A DNA stretch of 64,000 nucleotides from Streptomyces sp. V2I9 (lineage in GTDB: Bacteria; Actinomycetota; Actinomycetes; Streptomycetales; Streptomycetaceae). The DNA is taken from contig NZ_JAUSZJ010000002.1 in assembly GCF_030817475.1 (NCBI RefSeq), forward strand, positions 5,718,626 through 5,782,625. The letters run 5' to 3'. Shown here piece after piece: positions 1-8,609 of the stretch. The notes under the pieces are model-generated. The model searched no databases. It worked only from the letters and a program-made list of their open reading frames with translations, and was not told where the DNA came from. The position numbers and the translations under genes were made by a program. The first letter of the stretch is position 1. Each line of letters opens with the position of its first letter.

Positions 1-8
1 GAAGGCCT

Positions 9-65
9 GGTAGGGAGGAAGGCCGGGTAGGGAGGAAGGGCGGGAGCGCCGGGTAGGGAGGAAGG
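9..65. repeat. Short direct repeat, three copies
   Basis: The 14-base unit GGTAGGGAGGAAGG occurs at 9-22, 26-39 and 52-65, separated by 3 and 12 bases of G-rich sequence. It lies beyond the 3' end of the minus-strand transporter operon. No hairpin or gene is evident in 1-150. It may be a decayed tandem repeat and its function is unknown. Confidence 0.7.
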
Positions 66-150
66 CGGGAGTGGGTGGCGGGCAGGGGCGCGTGCCCGTC
101 GCCGTCCGCCCCGTCCCCGTGTCGCGGCCGTCCTGCCGCTTGCCCGCTCC

Positions 151-879
151 TCAGGCTCCCGTCGCCGTCAGTTCCAGGGCGGTGTGCAGCGCGGTGGCGT
201 CGGCGCGGGCGTCCTCACCGGCCAGGCGCAGCGTCATCCGTCCCGAGGTGAGGACCGTGAGGGTGCGGGCGCGCTCGACGGCCTGCGCGGGGCTGGGGGA
301 GACCAGCAGGACGGCGAGACCCTCGGCCGCCAGCGTCGCCACCAGATCGTGCACCTGCCGTACGAGCACGGGCGCGAGGCCCTCCGTCGGTTCGTCGAGC
401 AGCAGCACCCGCGGCGAGCCGAGCAGCGCGCGGGCCAGCGCCAGCATCTGCTGCTCGCCGCCGGACAGATCCTTGCCCCGGCTGCCCCGCCGTTCGCCCA
501 GGCGGGGCAGCAACTCCAGAACCCGCGCAGGGGTCCATACGCTGGGGCGGGAGGTGTCGCCCCGGCGCGGCGGGCGGTGGGACAGCCGCAGGTGCTCCTC
601 CACCGTGAGCCCGGCGAACACCCGCCGCCCCTGTGGCACGAGCCCGATCCCGGCCCGCGCGATCCGGTGCGCCGGCTGCCCGGTCACCTCGCGGCCGTCG
701 AGGCGTACCGTTCCGGCGCTCGGGCGCATCAGCCCGGCGACGGTGTGGACGAGCGTGGTCTTGCCCGCGCCGTTGTGGCCGACGACGGCGTGGACCGTAC
801 CGGCGGCGACCGACAGGTCCAGGCCGTGGAGAACGGTGCCGCCGTGGTAGCCGGCGGTCAGGCCGGTGAGTTCGAGCAT
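151..879 (-). CDS. Branched-chain amino acid/urea-type ABC transporter ATPase (LivF-like)
   Basis: A 242-residue cytoplasmic ATPase that would power uptake with the LivG-like ATPase encoded just upstream. Visible motifs are Walker A GHNGAGKT near residue 35, the ABC signature LSGGEQQ near 140 and Walker B VLLLDEP near 160. The length is normal for LivF or UrtE proteins. The motif after Walker B reads LLVSPSP where LivF proteins usually have a VEQN-like sequence, so the switch region is divergent. It is the last gene of a minus-strand operon (binding protein, fused permease, LivG, LivF) and starts 10 bases after the LivG stop. The substrate cannot be read from the sequence; branched-chain amino acids, urea or short amides are the family's usual cargo. 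Confidence 0.9.
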   Translation of the reverse strand: MLELTGLTAGYHGGTVLHGLDLSVAAGTVHAVVGHNGAGKTTLVHTVAGLMRPSAGTVRLDGREVTGQPAHRIARAGIGLVPQGRRVFAGLTVEEHLRLSHRPPRRGDTSRPSVWTPARVLELLPRLGERRGSRGKDLSGGEQQMLALARALLGSPRVLLLDEPTEGLAPVLVRQVHDLVATLAAEGLAVLLVSPSPAQAVERARTLTVLTSGRMTLRLAGEDARADATALHTALELTATGA

Positions 880-889
880 CGGGCCTCGG

Positions 890-1759
890 TCATCCTCTCG
901 CGTCGGTGGGGGAGGGGCACACGGTCGGGACGCCCCCGGCCCCCGCGCCGCCCGAGCCGGCCGTCGAGCCGGTGGCGTCCGGGGCCGCCGAAGGGTCCGT
1001 GCCGTGGTACGCCGCGCGGACCTCCGGATGGGCCAGCACCTCCTGCGTCGGACCGGTGAGGAGGACCTTTCCCGCGGTCAGCACCGTGACGGAGGAAGCG
1101 AGTTGGGCGACCACCTCGACATGGTGCTCGACCAGGACGACCGCGACGTCCGACGGCAGGCCGCCGACGATGCCGAGGAGCCGGCCGATGTCGGCGTCGG
1201 TCAGCCCCGCAGCCGGTTCGTCCAGGAGCAGCAGCCGGGGATCGCCGGCCAGCGCCGCGGCGAGGTCGAGCATGCGGCGCTGCCCGTGCGAGAGCGTGGC
1301 GGCCGGCCGGTGGGCGAGGTCCGCGAGACCGACCGTCTCCAGATGGCGGCCCGCCGACTCCTGGTGCAGGCGGTAGCGGGACGGGCTGCGCCAGGCGCCG
1401 CGACGCCGCGGGTGGTGCGGCCAGCCGGCCAGCACGACATTGTCGAGTACCGACAACTCGGCGATCACCGGCGGCTGCTGGAAGCTCCGGGCGATGCCGA
1501 GACGGCTCCGGCCGGCCGTCGCCGTACGGGTGATGTCGGCGCCGTCGAGGGTGATCGTGCCGTGGTCGGGCCGCTCCGTGCCCGCGATCAGGTCGAGCAG
1601 GGTGGTCTTGCCCGCGCCGTTGGGGCCGATCACGGCGTGCCGGGCGCCCGGCGGGAGGCGCAGGCTCACGTCGTCCACGGCGGTGAGCGTGCCGTACCTG
1701 CGGGTGAGCCCGTCGAGGACGAGGATCGAAGGTGCCGCCGCGGGCGGTGCGGGTGTCAT
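890..1759 (-). CDS. Branched-chain amino acid/urea-type ABC transporter ATPase (LivG-like)
   Basis: A 289-residue ATPase of the LivG/UrtD type, partner of the LivF-like protein encoded downstream. Walker A GPNGAGKT lies near residue 45, the signature LSHGQRRM near 150, Walker B LLLLDEP near 170 and the switch histidine in VEHHVEVV near 205. The start ATG overlaps the stop of the fused permease gene as ATGA, so the two are probably translationally coupled. The C-terminal 45 residues are a Gly/Ala/Ser-rich tail beyond the usual LivG end, likely disordered. Confidence 0.9.
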   Translation of the reverse strand: MTPAPPAAAPSILVLDGLTRRYGTLTAVDDVSLRLPPGARHAVIGPNGAGKTTLLDLIAGTERPDHGTITLDGADITRTATAGRSRLGIARSFQQPPVIAELSVLDNVVLAGWPHHPRRRGAWRSPSRYRLHQESAGRHLETVGLADLAHRPAATLSHGQRRMLDLAAALAGDPRLLLLDEPAAGLTDADIGRLLGIVGGLPSDVAVVLVEHHVEVVAQLASSVTVLTAGKVLLTGPTQEVLAHPEVRAAYHGTDPSAAPDATGSTAGSGGAGAGGVPTVCPSPTDARG

Positions 1760-3987
1760 GGGGAGACCTTCCCTGCGGGGTCCGGGGCGGGCGGTGAAGG
1801 CTGGCGGTACTCGGTCACGGGCCCGGTGGCCCGCGGAGTACCGGCGGCGCTCGGCGTACCCGGAGCTCCGGGAACACCGGGCGTGGCCGACCTGCCGGGT
1901 GACGGACCGCTCCCGCCGCCGGAGCCGCCGCGCAGGCCCGCCAGACCGCGCGGCAGCAGGTACACGGTGGCGGCGAAGAGCACGCCGAGCAGCAGCGGCC
2001 CGTGGCCGGGCCAGGAACCGGCGACCCAGTCACGGGTGGCGACGATGAGCCCCGCGCCCAGCAGCGCGCCGATCACCGACGTCGTACCGCCGATGACCAC
2101 CGCGAGCAGCGCGAACGCGGCGATCTCGAACCCGACGTCGGCGGGGGCGAGATACTGCTGCACGGTCACCATCAGCGAACCGCCCACACCGGCCAGCGCG
2201 CCCGCGCAGACGTGGGCCACCAGCAGATAGCGCCCCACCGGGTGCCCGGAGGCGCGCATCCTGGCCTCGGCGCCTCGCGTACCGGTCAGCAGCTTTCCGG
2301 CGGGGGAGCGCAGGACGAGCAGGGTCAGCGTGACCGCGACGGCGGCGACGACGAGCGCGTAGGTGTACAGCTCGCTCTCCTCCACCATCCCCTCCCCGCC
2401 CCACAGCGCCCGTGTGGCCGGGAAGCCGACGAGACCGTCGGCGCCCCCGGTGACGGACTTGAGCTGGTTGACGACCGCGCCGGTCAGCTCACCGATCGCG
2501 AGCGTGATCATCAGGACGGTGGTGCCGCGCGCCCGGATCACCGCGGGCCCCACCAGCGCGGCGAAGACGGCGGAGGCGAGCGCGGAGAGGACGATCTGGA
2601 CCGGGCCCACGGTCCACCCGGCCTCCGCGAGGTTGGCGGTGGCGTACGCGCCCACGGCGAAGGGTGCGGTCTGCCCGAGCGTGGGCAGTCCGGCGTATCC
2701 GGTGAGGACGGTGACGCTGACCGCGAGCAGCCCCAGGGCCAGGGCGGAACCGGCCAGCGAGATGCTGTACGAGTCCAGCAGGAACGGCAGCGCGATCAGC
2801 ACCGCGAGCAGGGCGAGCAGCGGGGCGGCCCGCCGCCACGCGGGCCCGCCGGGCAGGCGGCCGGTCCGGGCCGACCGGTCGCTCGCGCTTTCGCCGGGAG
2901 TGGCACCAACCCCTGTCGCACCCCCGGCCGTTGCTGTTCCGGAAGCACCGGAAGCACCGGAAGCACCGGAAGCCGTGGGGGCGTCGGCCGCCCCTGGTGC
3001 CTGCGCCGCCGGGACTGCCTCCGCCAGGCCCGCCGCCCCGCGCGGCCCACGCCGCAGCCGGGCCGCGAGGTGGCCCCGGAGCCGGGCGACCGGGTCCGGG
3101 GCCGGGCCGCCGTCGCCGTGCGCCGCCGCCAGTTCCGCGAAGCGGGCGCGCAGCACCAGCACCGCCGCCATCGCCGAGAAGAGCAGGTACGGCGCCAGCG
3201 CGGGCGCCACCGCGACCCCCAGCGTCTGCACCTCGCCCACCGCCACCGCCGCCGCGAGCGTCGCCCACAGCGAACGCAGCCCGCCGAGCACGACCACCAC
3301 GAGCGACAGCATCAGCACGTTCTCGGAGGTACCGGGACCGGGGCCGATGATCGGGGCGCCGAGCACACCCGCCGCCCCCGCCAGCGCACCCGCCGCCGCG
3401 AGGACGCCGGTGTGCACCGCTCGCGGGCTGTGACCGGTGGCCGCGAGCATCTGCGGGTCGTCGGCGGCCGCCCGGACCGCCGCGCCCATCCGGGTCCGCG
3501 TCAGCACCCAGGTCCCGGACGCCGCGAGCAGCACGGCCATCACGATGAAGCAGAGCCGGTACGCCGGGTAGCGGTGCCCCAGGAGCGAGACCGAGGAGTC
3601 GAGCGCCCCGGGTACGCGGACCGGGAGTTCGTCCGCCCCGAAGAACTGGATGAGCAGGTCACCGCCGATCAGGGCGAGCCCGAACGTGAGCAGCGCCTGC
3701 GCGAGATGCCCACGCCGCGCCAGCGGGGCCGTCGCGGCGGACAGACCCGCCCCGGCGACGCACGCCGCCGCGGTTCCGGCGGCCAGTCCGAGGGCCAGGC
3801 CGCCCCAGGTGCCGTCGCTCAGCTCGGCCCCCGTGTAGGCGCCGATCGCGTACAGGGTGCCGTGCGACAGGTTCAGCACCCCGGCCGTGCCGAAGGCGAG
3901 GCTCAGCCCGGCGGCGACCACGAACAGCAGCAGCCCGAAGGCCACCCCGTCCACCGCCGGTACGAGGTGGGCGTCGAGGAGATCCAT
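1756..3987 (-). CDS. Fused LivH-LivM-type ABC permease
   Basis: A 743-residue membrane protein carrying both permease subunits of a branched-chain-amino-acid-type transporter in one chain. Residues 1 to about 290 form a LivH-like permease with many hydrophobic helices. A Pro/Ala/Gly-rich linker of about 100 residues follows, including a Gly-Ala-Ser repeat. Residues of about 395-690 form a LivM-like permease, and a Gly/Pro-rich tail ends the protein. LivH and LivM are usually separate proteins of about 300 residues each, so this is a gene fusion. It starts one base after the binding-protein stop and overlaps the LivG start. The protein would form the channel in the cytoplasmic membrane. Confidence 0.9.
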   Translation of the reverse strand: MDLLDAHLVPAVDGVAFGLLLFVVAAGLSLAFGTAGVLNLSHGTLYAIGAYTGAELSDGTWGGLALGLAAGTAAACVAGAGLSAATAPLARRGHLAQALLTFGLALIGGDLLIQFFGADELPVRVPGALDSSVSLLGHRYPAYRLCFIVMAVLLAASGTWVLTRTRMGAAVRAAADDPQMLAATGHSPRAVHTGVLAAAGALAGAAGVLGAPIIGPGPGTSENVLMLSLVVVVLGGLRSLWATLAAAVAVGEVQTLGVAVAPALAPYLLFSAMAAVLVLRARFAELAAAHGDGGPAPDPVARLRGHLAARLRRGPRGAAGLAEAVPAAQAPGAADAPTASGASGASGASGTATAGGATGVGATPGESASDRSARTGRLPGGPAWRRAAPLLALLAVLIALPFLLDSYSISLAGSALALGLLAVSVTVLTGYAGLPTLGQTAPFAVGAYATANLAEAGWTVGPVQIVLSALASAVFAALVGPAVIRARGTTVLMITLAIGELTGAVVNQLKSVTGGADGLVGFPATRALWGGEGMVEESELYTYALVVAAVAVTLTLLVLRSPAGKLLTGTRGAEARMRASGHPVGRYLLVAHVCAGALAGVGGSLMVTVQQYLAPADVGFEIAAFALLAVVIGGTTSVIGALLGAGLIVATRDWVAGSWPGHGPLLLGVLFAATVYLLPRGLAGLRGGSGGGSGPSPGRSATPGVPGAPGTPSAAGTPRATGPVTEYRQPSPPAPDPAGKVSP
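2941..2975. repeat. 9-bp tandem repeat in the permease linker
   Basis: GGAAGCACC is repeated in tandem nearly four times. In the coding (minus) frame it gives the Gly-Ala-Ser triplets in the linker joining the two permease halves. Such repeats often vary in copy number between strains without breaking the frame. Confidence 0.8.
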
Positions 3988-3988
3988 G

Positions 3989-5209
3989 TCAGCTGCCGAG
4001 CGTCGCCAGGTCCTGCACCATCACGTTGGCCAACTGGGCGCCGTCCGGCCGCACCTGGCGCAGGTACCACGTCTGGACCGGGGAGTGCGCCTTGTCGCCG
4101 AACTCCCAGGCGCCGCGCGGGCTGTCGATCTGGCCGAGCCCCGCGATGGCCTTGTTGATGGTCTGCGGCGTCACGTCGCCGCCCTTCGCCGCGTCCGCGA
4201 TCGCCTTGTCCAGCACGGCTGCCGCGTCGTACGAGGCCATCGCGTACGTGGTGGGCTGGGTGTCGTGCTCCGCCGTCCAGTCGGCCGCGAACTTCCGGTT
4301 CGCCTCGTTGTCCAGGTCGGCCGCGTAGTTGAGGACGGAGTAGATGTCCTTCGCCGCCGGTCCCTGCGCCTGGAGCACGCTGCCCTCGGTGACGAACGCC
4401 GTGTACAGCGGAAGGTCGGCGATGTCCGACTGGGCGTACTGCTTGGCGAAGTCGATCGCCGCCTTGCCCGCGTAGAAGCAGTACACGGCCTTGGCGTCCG
4501 TCTTCGCGATCTCCGCGAAGTACGGCATGAAGTTGGTCGTCTTCGGGAACGGCGTCCAGGTGGTCTTGCCGTCCGGATTGGCGAGCTTGCCCTTGATCCG
4601 CTTGAACTCGTCGGTGAAGCCGCGCAGTTCGTCGTGGCCGCCCTGGTAGTCCGGCCCGATCGCATAGACCGGTCCGTCGACCTTCTCCTTGATGTACGGG
4701 GCGATGGCCCGGCCCGGTTCGTCGGACAGGAAGCTCGTCGTCCAGACGTACTCGATGTCCTCGACCGGCGGCCGGGCGTTGGACCCCAGCAGGGGGATCT
4801 CGGCCTGCTGGACCAGCGGCAGCACCGCGTTGACCGAGCCGCCGCCCACCAGGCCGGTCAGCACGTCCACCTTGTCCTTCTTCACCAGCTTGGTGGCCGC
4901 GGGCACGGCGGTCGGCGGGCCGTCGCCCTCGTCCGCCACGATCAGCTCGACCTTGCGGCCGCCCAGCTTGCCGCCGTGGGTGTCCAGATACAGCTTGAAG
5001 CCGTCCCGCAACTCCGTGCCGACCGGCTCGTAGGTGCCGGACAGGGAGGCCACCAGGCCGACCTTCACGGTGTCGTCGGAGGCGCCGCCGCCACCGCTGC
5101 AACCGGTGACGGCCGCCAGACCGAGGGCGAGCACGGCGGCTCCGGCCGGCCGGAACCGGGCTCTGCGGCGGGGGCTGGAGGGGGCGAAGGGGAACATGAG
5201 GGCTCTCAT
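3989..5209 (-). CDS. Substrate-binding lipoprotein of the Liv-type ABC transporter
   Basis: A 406-residue periplasmic-binding-protein homologue of the branched-chain amino acid/urea class (type I fold). An Arg-rich N-terminus and hydrophobic helix end in a lipobox, AAVTGC, with the lipidated Cys near residue 37. A Gly/Ser-rich spacer and then VGLVASLSGTYEPVG follow, the usual first strand and ligand-binding loop of this family. It would capture the solute outside the membrane and deliver it to the fused permease. It is the first transporter gene after the kinase/roadblock pair; the roughly 90-base gap may hold an internal promoter. The N-terminal Met used is the longest plausible start. Confidence 0.9.
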   Translation of the reverse strand: MRALMFPFAPSSPRRRARFRPAGAAVLALGLAAVTGCSGGGGASDDTVKVGLVASLSGTYEPVGTELRDGFKLYLDTHGGKLGGRKVELIVADEGDGPPTAVPAATKLVKKDKVDVLTGLVGGGSVNAVLPLVQQAEIPLLGSNARPPVEDIEYVWTTSFLSDEPGRAIAPYIKEKVDGPVYAIGPDYQGGHDELRGFTDEFKRIKGKLANPDGKTTWTPFPKTTNFMPYFAEIAKTDAKAVYCFYAGKAAIDFAKQYAQSDIADLPLYTAFVTEGSVLQAQGPAAKDIYSVLNYAADLDNEANRKFAADWTAEHDTQPTTYAMASYDAAAVLDKAIADAAKGGDVTPQTINKAIAGLGQIDSPRGAWEFGDKAHSPVQTWYLRQVRPDGAQLANVMVQDLATLGS

Positions 5210-5302
5210 CAGGGGTCGGGGCCCCGGAGCACGCGCGGTGCGCCGGGGCGTCGATGGGGGAGGGGGCCGGGCTGTCGCGGACCGGTCGGGCGGGGCCGCC
5301 GG

Positions 5303-5707
5303 TCAGCGCTGCGCGTGGACGCCGGAGTCACGCACCCGGGGGGAGAGCGCGTCGCCCACCTGGTTGATCAGTTCGGACATCATGTAGCTGACCTCGCCGA
5401 TGTCCGCGTCCCTGGTGGTGGTGACGAGCAGCGAGGCTCCGCTGGAGACCGCCATCGAGAACATGTAGCCGCCCTCCATCGCGGTGAGGCTGTGCTCCAC
5501 CGGGTCGGTGCCGGTCAACTGGGCCGCCGCGGACAGCAGGTTGACGACGCCGGACGCGATGGCGGCCAGCCGGTCGGCGTCGTCGCGTTCCACGCCGGTG
5601 TAGGCCAGCGCGAGTCCGTCCACGGACACGGCTATCGCCTGGGTGACTTCCGGAAGGCGCCCGGCGAAATCGCTCAGGATCCAGCTCAGGTCGGAGGAGG
5701 TGGTCAT
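5303..5707 (-). CDS. Roadblock/LC7-domain protein (CvnB-like)
   Basis: A 134-residue single-domain roadblock protein. In actinomycete conservons such proteins (CvnB) work with a membrane histidine kinase (CvnA), a DUF742 protein (CvnC) and a small GTPase (CvnD) in a signalling complex at the membrane. I chose the ATG whose protein starts MTTSSDLSWIL because it overlaps the kinase stop as ATGA and gives the normal family length; a longer upstream frame is only shadow. The CvnC and CvnD partners are not encoded next to it: the following genes are an ABC transporter. Confidence 0.9.
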   Translation of the reverse strand: MTTSSDLSWILSDFAGRLPEVTQAIAVSVDGLALAYTGVERDDADRLAAIASGVVNLLSAAAQLTGTDPVEHSLTAMEGGYMFSMAVSSGASLLVTTTRDADIGEVSYMMSELINQVGDALSPRVRDSGVHAQR

Positions 5708-8115
5708 GTCTCGGTCCGTTCGGTGGTGTCGTCCGGGGCGGAACGCCCCCGGTGGTTCGTGCTCCGGCTGATCCCCCGCGTGTAGGCCGCCAGTACGTCG
5801 GAGACCTGCCGGGAGTCCCGGCGGCGGGGCGAGGACGGCCGCGGGGAGCCGCCGCCCGGGCGCTGCTCGGCCCCGTCCCGGCGGCCTGCCGTGGGCCACT
5901 GCTGCGGTGCGCGGCGCTGCCGCACGGGCAGCCCCGAGGCGCTGACCCCGGCGACACGTGATACCGGCTCGTCGTGCACGGGGTGCGGCGCGGGGGTGGT
6001 GCCGTGGCCCCGCTCCCGCGCGCCCCCGGCCGGTTCGCCGTCACGGGTCCCGCCGTGGCCCGGTCCGGTCGCCCGGCCGCCGGCGCCCGGATCGCCCTCG
6101 TGGCCGCTGTGCGGGTCCGTACGCACCGGCTGCCTCCGGGCCTGCGGCACCGGCGCGGTGAGCGGCCGGGGCGACGGGTGACCGGCATCGCCGCCGTAGG
6201 CGCCCGACGGCGGCCCCTCGGCCTCCTTGAAGTCCGTGGCCAGCACCTGCGCGGGCAGCGTGACCTCGGCGATGGTGCCGGGGCCGGAGGAGTCACGGAG
6301 CTCGACAACGATGCCATGGCGCGCCGCGAGCCGGGCCACCACGTGCAGGCCCATGGACCGTACGTCCCCGATGCCCGCCTGCGGCTCGCGCAGCGCCGCG
6401 TTGTGGACCGCGCGCCGCTCGGGAGCGATGCCCACGCCCTCGTCGACGATCTGCACGACGGCCCGGTCCCACAGCCGCCAGACGGCGACCCCGACCTGCG
6501 TGTCCGGAGGCGAGTACCGGGTGGCGTTGTCGAGCAGCTCCGCCAGGATGTGCGCCACGTCGTGCACGGCACGAGCGGTGATGCCGATTCCCGATTCGAT
6601 CGCACCGAGCGAGACACGGTCGAACCGCTCGATCTGCTGCGCCGCCGCCAGGATGACGGTGGAGCATCCGACATCGGCGGAGCGCACCCGTGCGTCGCCG
6701 TAACCGCCCAGTACCAGCAGGTTGTTGGTGTTGCGCTCCATGCGCACGGCGAGGTGGTCGAGGGCGAAGAGGGTCTTCATCCGCACCGGGTCGGCCTCGT
6801 CGCGCTGCACCGTGTCCAGTTCCGTCACCATGACCGCGGTCAACCGGGCGCCCCTGCGCGCGACGCCGACCAGCGTCTCGGCCAACTGCTCGTGTGTCTG
6901 CGCCTGTTGGGCGGCGAGCCGGACGGCCTCGTGGTGGACGGCGTTGAACGCCTCACCGACCTCGCCGATCTCGTCCCGGCCCGTGGTCCTGACCGGGTCC
7001 CCGGACCGCTGCGCCACCTCCTCGGGCGTCGCGCCGCGCAGCGCCCCGGGGCGGGACAGCTCGCCCATCACGGCGGGCAGCCCGGAGTGGGCGACCTCGT
7101 GGGCGGCGTTGCGCAGATCGCGCAGCCGCCGGAGCATGACGCGCCCCAGCCGGATCGCCACGACCACGACGCCGACCAGGGTCAGCACCACCAGCACGAC
7201 TTCCGCGACGGCCGTCCGGACGAGTCCGGCGCGGACGTCGGAGACCTGGGCGAGTACGGCGGCGTCGACCCGCTTCTCCACCGAACGCAGCAGCTGCTGC
7301 CGGGCGTCGGCCGCCTTCTGCCACTGCTCCGGCGTGACGGTGATGTCCCTGCCGGCTCCTGTACGCCCGATCTCGTCCTCGAGGCGGCGGGCCTCAAGGG
7401 CCTTCGCCCCGGAGAGCGTCCGCTCCACCCAGGTCCGCCACTCACCGGGGCCGAGGTCGTACATGACGCCCATCGACTCGGTGTAGCCCATCCGCCCGGC
7501 GTCGAAGGTCCGCTGCGAGGCGGTGGTGAAGCCGCCCGCGGCCTGCGCACGCGCGACGGTGACCTGCTGCTGGGCGGTGTGCTCGGCGGCCTCGGACAGG
7601 GCCGCGGCGGCGCGGATGCGGTCCGCGATGTCGGCGTCCACCCCGTCGGCCTGGGCGATGCCGTCCCGGTAGCCGTTCAGGTCGGCGATGACGATGCGAT
7701 AGCCGAAGGCGAGGGCGGAGACGGTGCTGCTGCCGGAACGCACCTGGGCGCGCAGGCCGGGCAGCTCCTCGACGAAGCGCTCGATACGGTCCAGGGCGCT
7801 CCCGGCGCTGCCGGGAACCGCGGTGAGCCCCCGGGTCCTGCCGTGGAATCCGGCGATGCTCCGGTCGGTCTCCTCGGTGCGCAGCCGGAAGGTCTCCGCG
7901 CTTCCCCGGTCGGAGATCAGGGCGGTGGCCGCCGCCCGTTCCCGCTGTAATCGGTGGGCCAAGTCAGCTGCGCCGTCGGCTACTTCGATCATCGAGGTCA
8001 GCCGTCCGGCCTGGATCGCCTGATCGGTGGCGGGCACGAGGGCCAGTACCGAGAAGGCGACGGCCACGGTGAGCGGAGCACTGACGAGAAGGACGAGGCG
8101 ACGTTTGATTTTCAC
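5704..8115 (-). CDS. Nitrate/sulfonate-sensor-like membrane histidine kinase (CvnA-like)
   Basis: An 803-residue sensor kinase. One membrane helix lies near residues 5-28, followed by an extracytoplasmic helical sensor region to about 300 resembling nitrate/nitrite-sensing domains. A second helix lies near 300-325, then a HAMP-like segment and a degenerate dimerisation region containing FALDHLAVRMERN. The HATPase domain has the N-box LLDNATRYSPP near 525 and the G-box DEGVGI near 555. A Pro/Gly/Arg-rich tail of about 160 residues follows, as in conservon kinases. I chose the GTG at 8113-8115 because GGAG lies 7 bases upstream; an open frame continues 16 codons further without a ribosome site. 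It is co-transcribed with the roadblock gene and probably with the transporter. Confidence 0.85.
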   Translation of the reverse strand: MKIKRRLVLLVSAPLTVAVAFSVLALVPATDQAIQAGRLTSMIEVADGAADLAHRLQRERAAATALISDRGSAETFRLRTEETDRSIAGFHGRTRGLTAVPGSAGSALDRIERFVEELPGLRAQVRSGSSTVSALAFGYRIVIADLNGYRDGIAQADGVDADIADRIRAAAALSEAAEHTAQQQVTVARAQAAGGFTTASQRTFDAGRMGYTESMGVMYDLGPGEWRTWVERTLSGAKALEARRLEDEIGRTGAGRDITVTPEQWQKAADARQQLLRSVEKRVDAAVLAQVSDVRAGLVRTAVAEVVLVVLTLVGVVVVAIRLGRVMLRRLRDLRNAAHEVAHSGLPAVMGELSRPGALRGATPEEVAQRSGDPVRTTGRDEIGEVGEAFNAVHHEAVRLAAQQAQTHEQLAETLVGVARRGARLTAVMVTELDTVQRDEADPVRMKTLFALDHLAVRMERNTNNLLVLGGYGDARVRSADVGCSTVILAAAQQIERFDRVSLGAIESGIGITARAVHDVAHILAELLDNATRYSPPDTQVGVAVWRLWDRAVVQIVDEGVGIAPERRAVHNAALREPQAGIGDVRSMGLHVVARLAARHGIVVELRDSSGPGTIAEVTLPAQVLATDFKEAEGPPSGAYGGDAGHPSPRPLTAPVPQARRQPVRTDPHSGHEGDPGAGGRATGPGHGGTRDGEPAGGARERGHGTTPAPHPVHDEPVSRVAGVSASGLPVRQRRAPQQWPTAGRRDGAEQRPGGGSPRPSSPRRRDSRQVSDVLAAYTRGISRSTNHRGRSAPDDTTERTET

Positions 8116-8567
8116 CGCGCGGCTCCGTCGCCGGAACCGGGGTCGAGTATCAGGGGCACGCAATACCTGTCAACGAGTCGTGGGGGTAAAAACAGTGCGG
8201 GTGGGGGGAGTTGGGGCGGTTGGGGCAGCAGATGCCCCTGTGGCGCGGCACGATCCTATGCCGAAGGACGCACTCACCGACGAGTGAATCTCTGAAAAAT
8301 ATGTACACCGATCGCATGAAGGTGTTCCGCCTTCACTCACAAGTGATCGTAAAACGACGGCTTTCCCGCGAATCGCTTCAGCGCGCCAGGTGGTCGCTGA
8401 CCCTGCCGCCATCGGTCCCGCAGCCCGCCGCTCCAGACCGACCTGGATCGGACACACGGAACGGGGGCCGGTGTCGTCGGCGCGGGCCTTCGGGCCCCGG
8501 CGGGGATCACCCGCACCTCACCGCTGCCGCGTCGAGGGCTCGTGCGGTCACGGGGGGGCGGGTGGGT
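8116..8567. other. Intergenic region upstream of the sensor kinase
   Basis: About 450 bases between the kinase start and the phytase terminator. The stretch 8275-8370 is clearly less GC-rich than its surroundings and probably holds the minus-strand promoter for the kinase operon. No small gene with a ribosome-binding site and good codon use was found. Confidence 0.5.
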
Positions 8568-8598
8568 GGGGCCGCCCGGCCGGAAGCCGGGCGGCCCC
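8568..8598 (-). terminator. Hairpin terminator after the phytase gene
   Basis: Perfect 13-bp inverted repeat: GGGGCCGCCCGGC at 8568-8580 pairs with GCCGGGCGGCCCC at 8586-8598, with a 5-base loop. It begins 11 bases beyond the phytase stop. There is no clear T-run, as is common for streptomycete terminators. Confidence 0.8.
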
Positions 8599-8609
8599 GC
8601 GGGCGGAGG

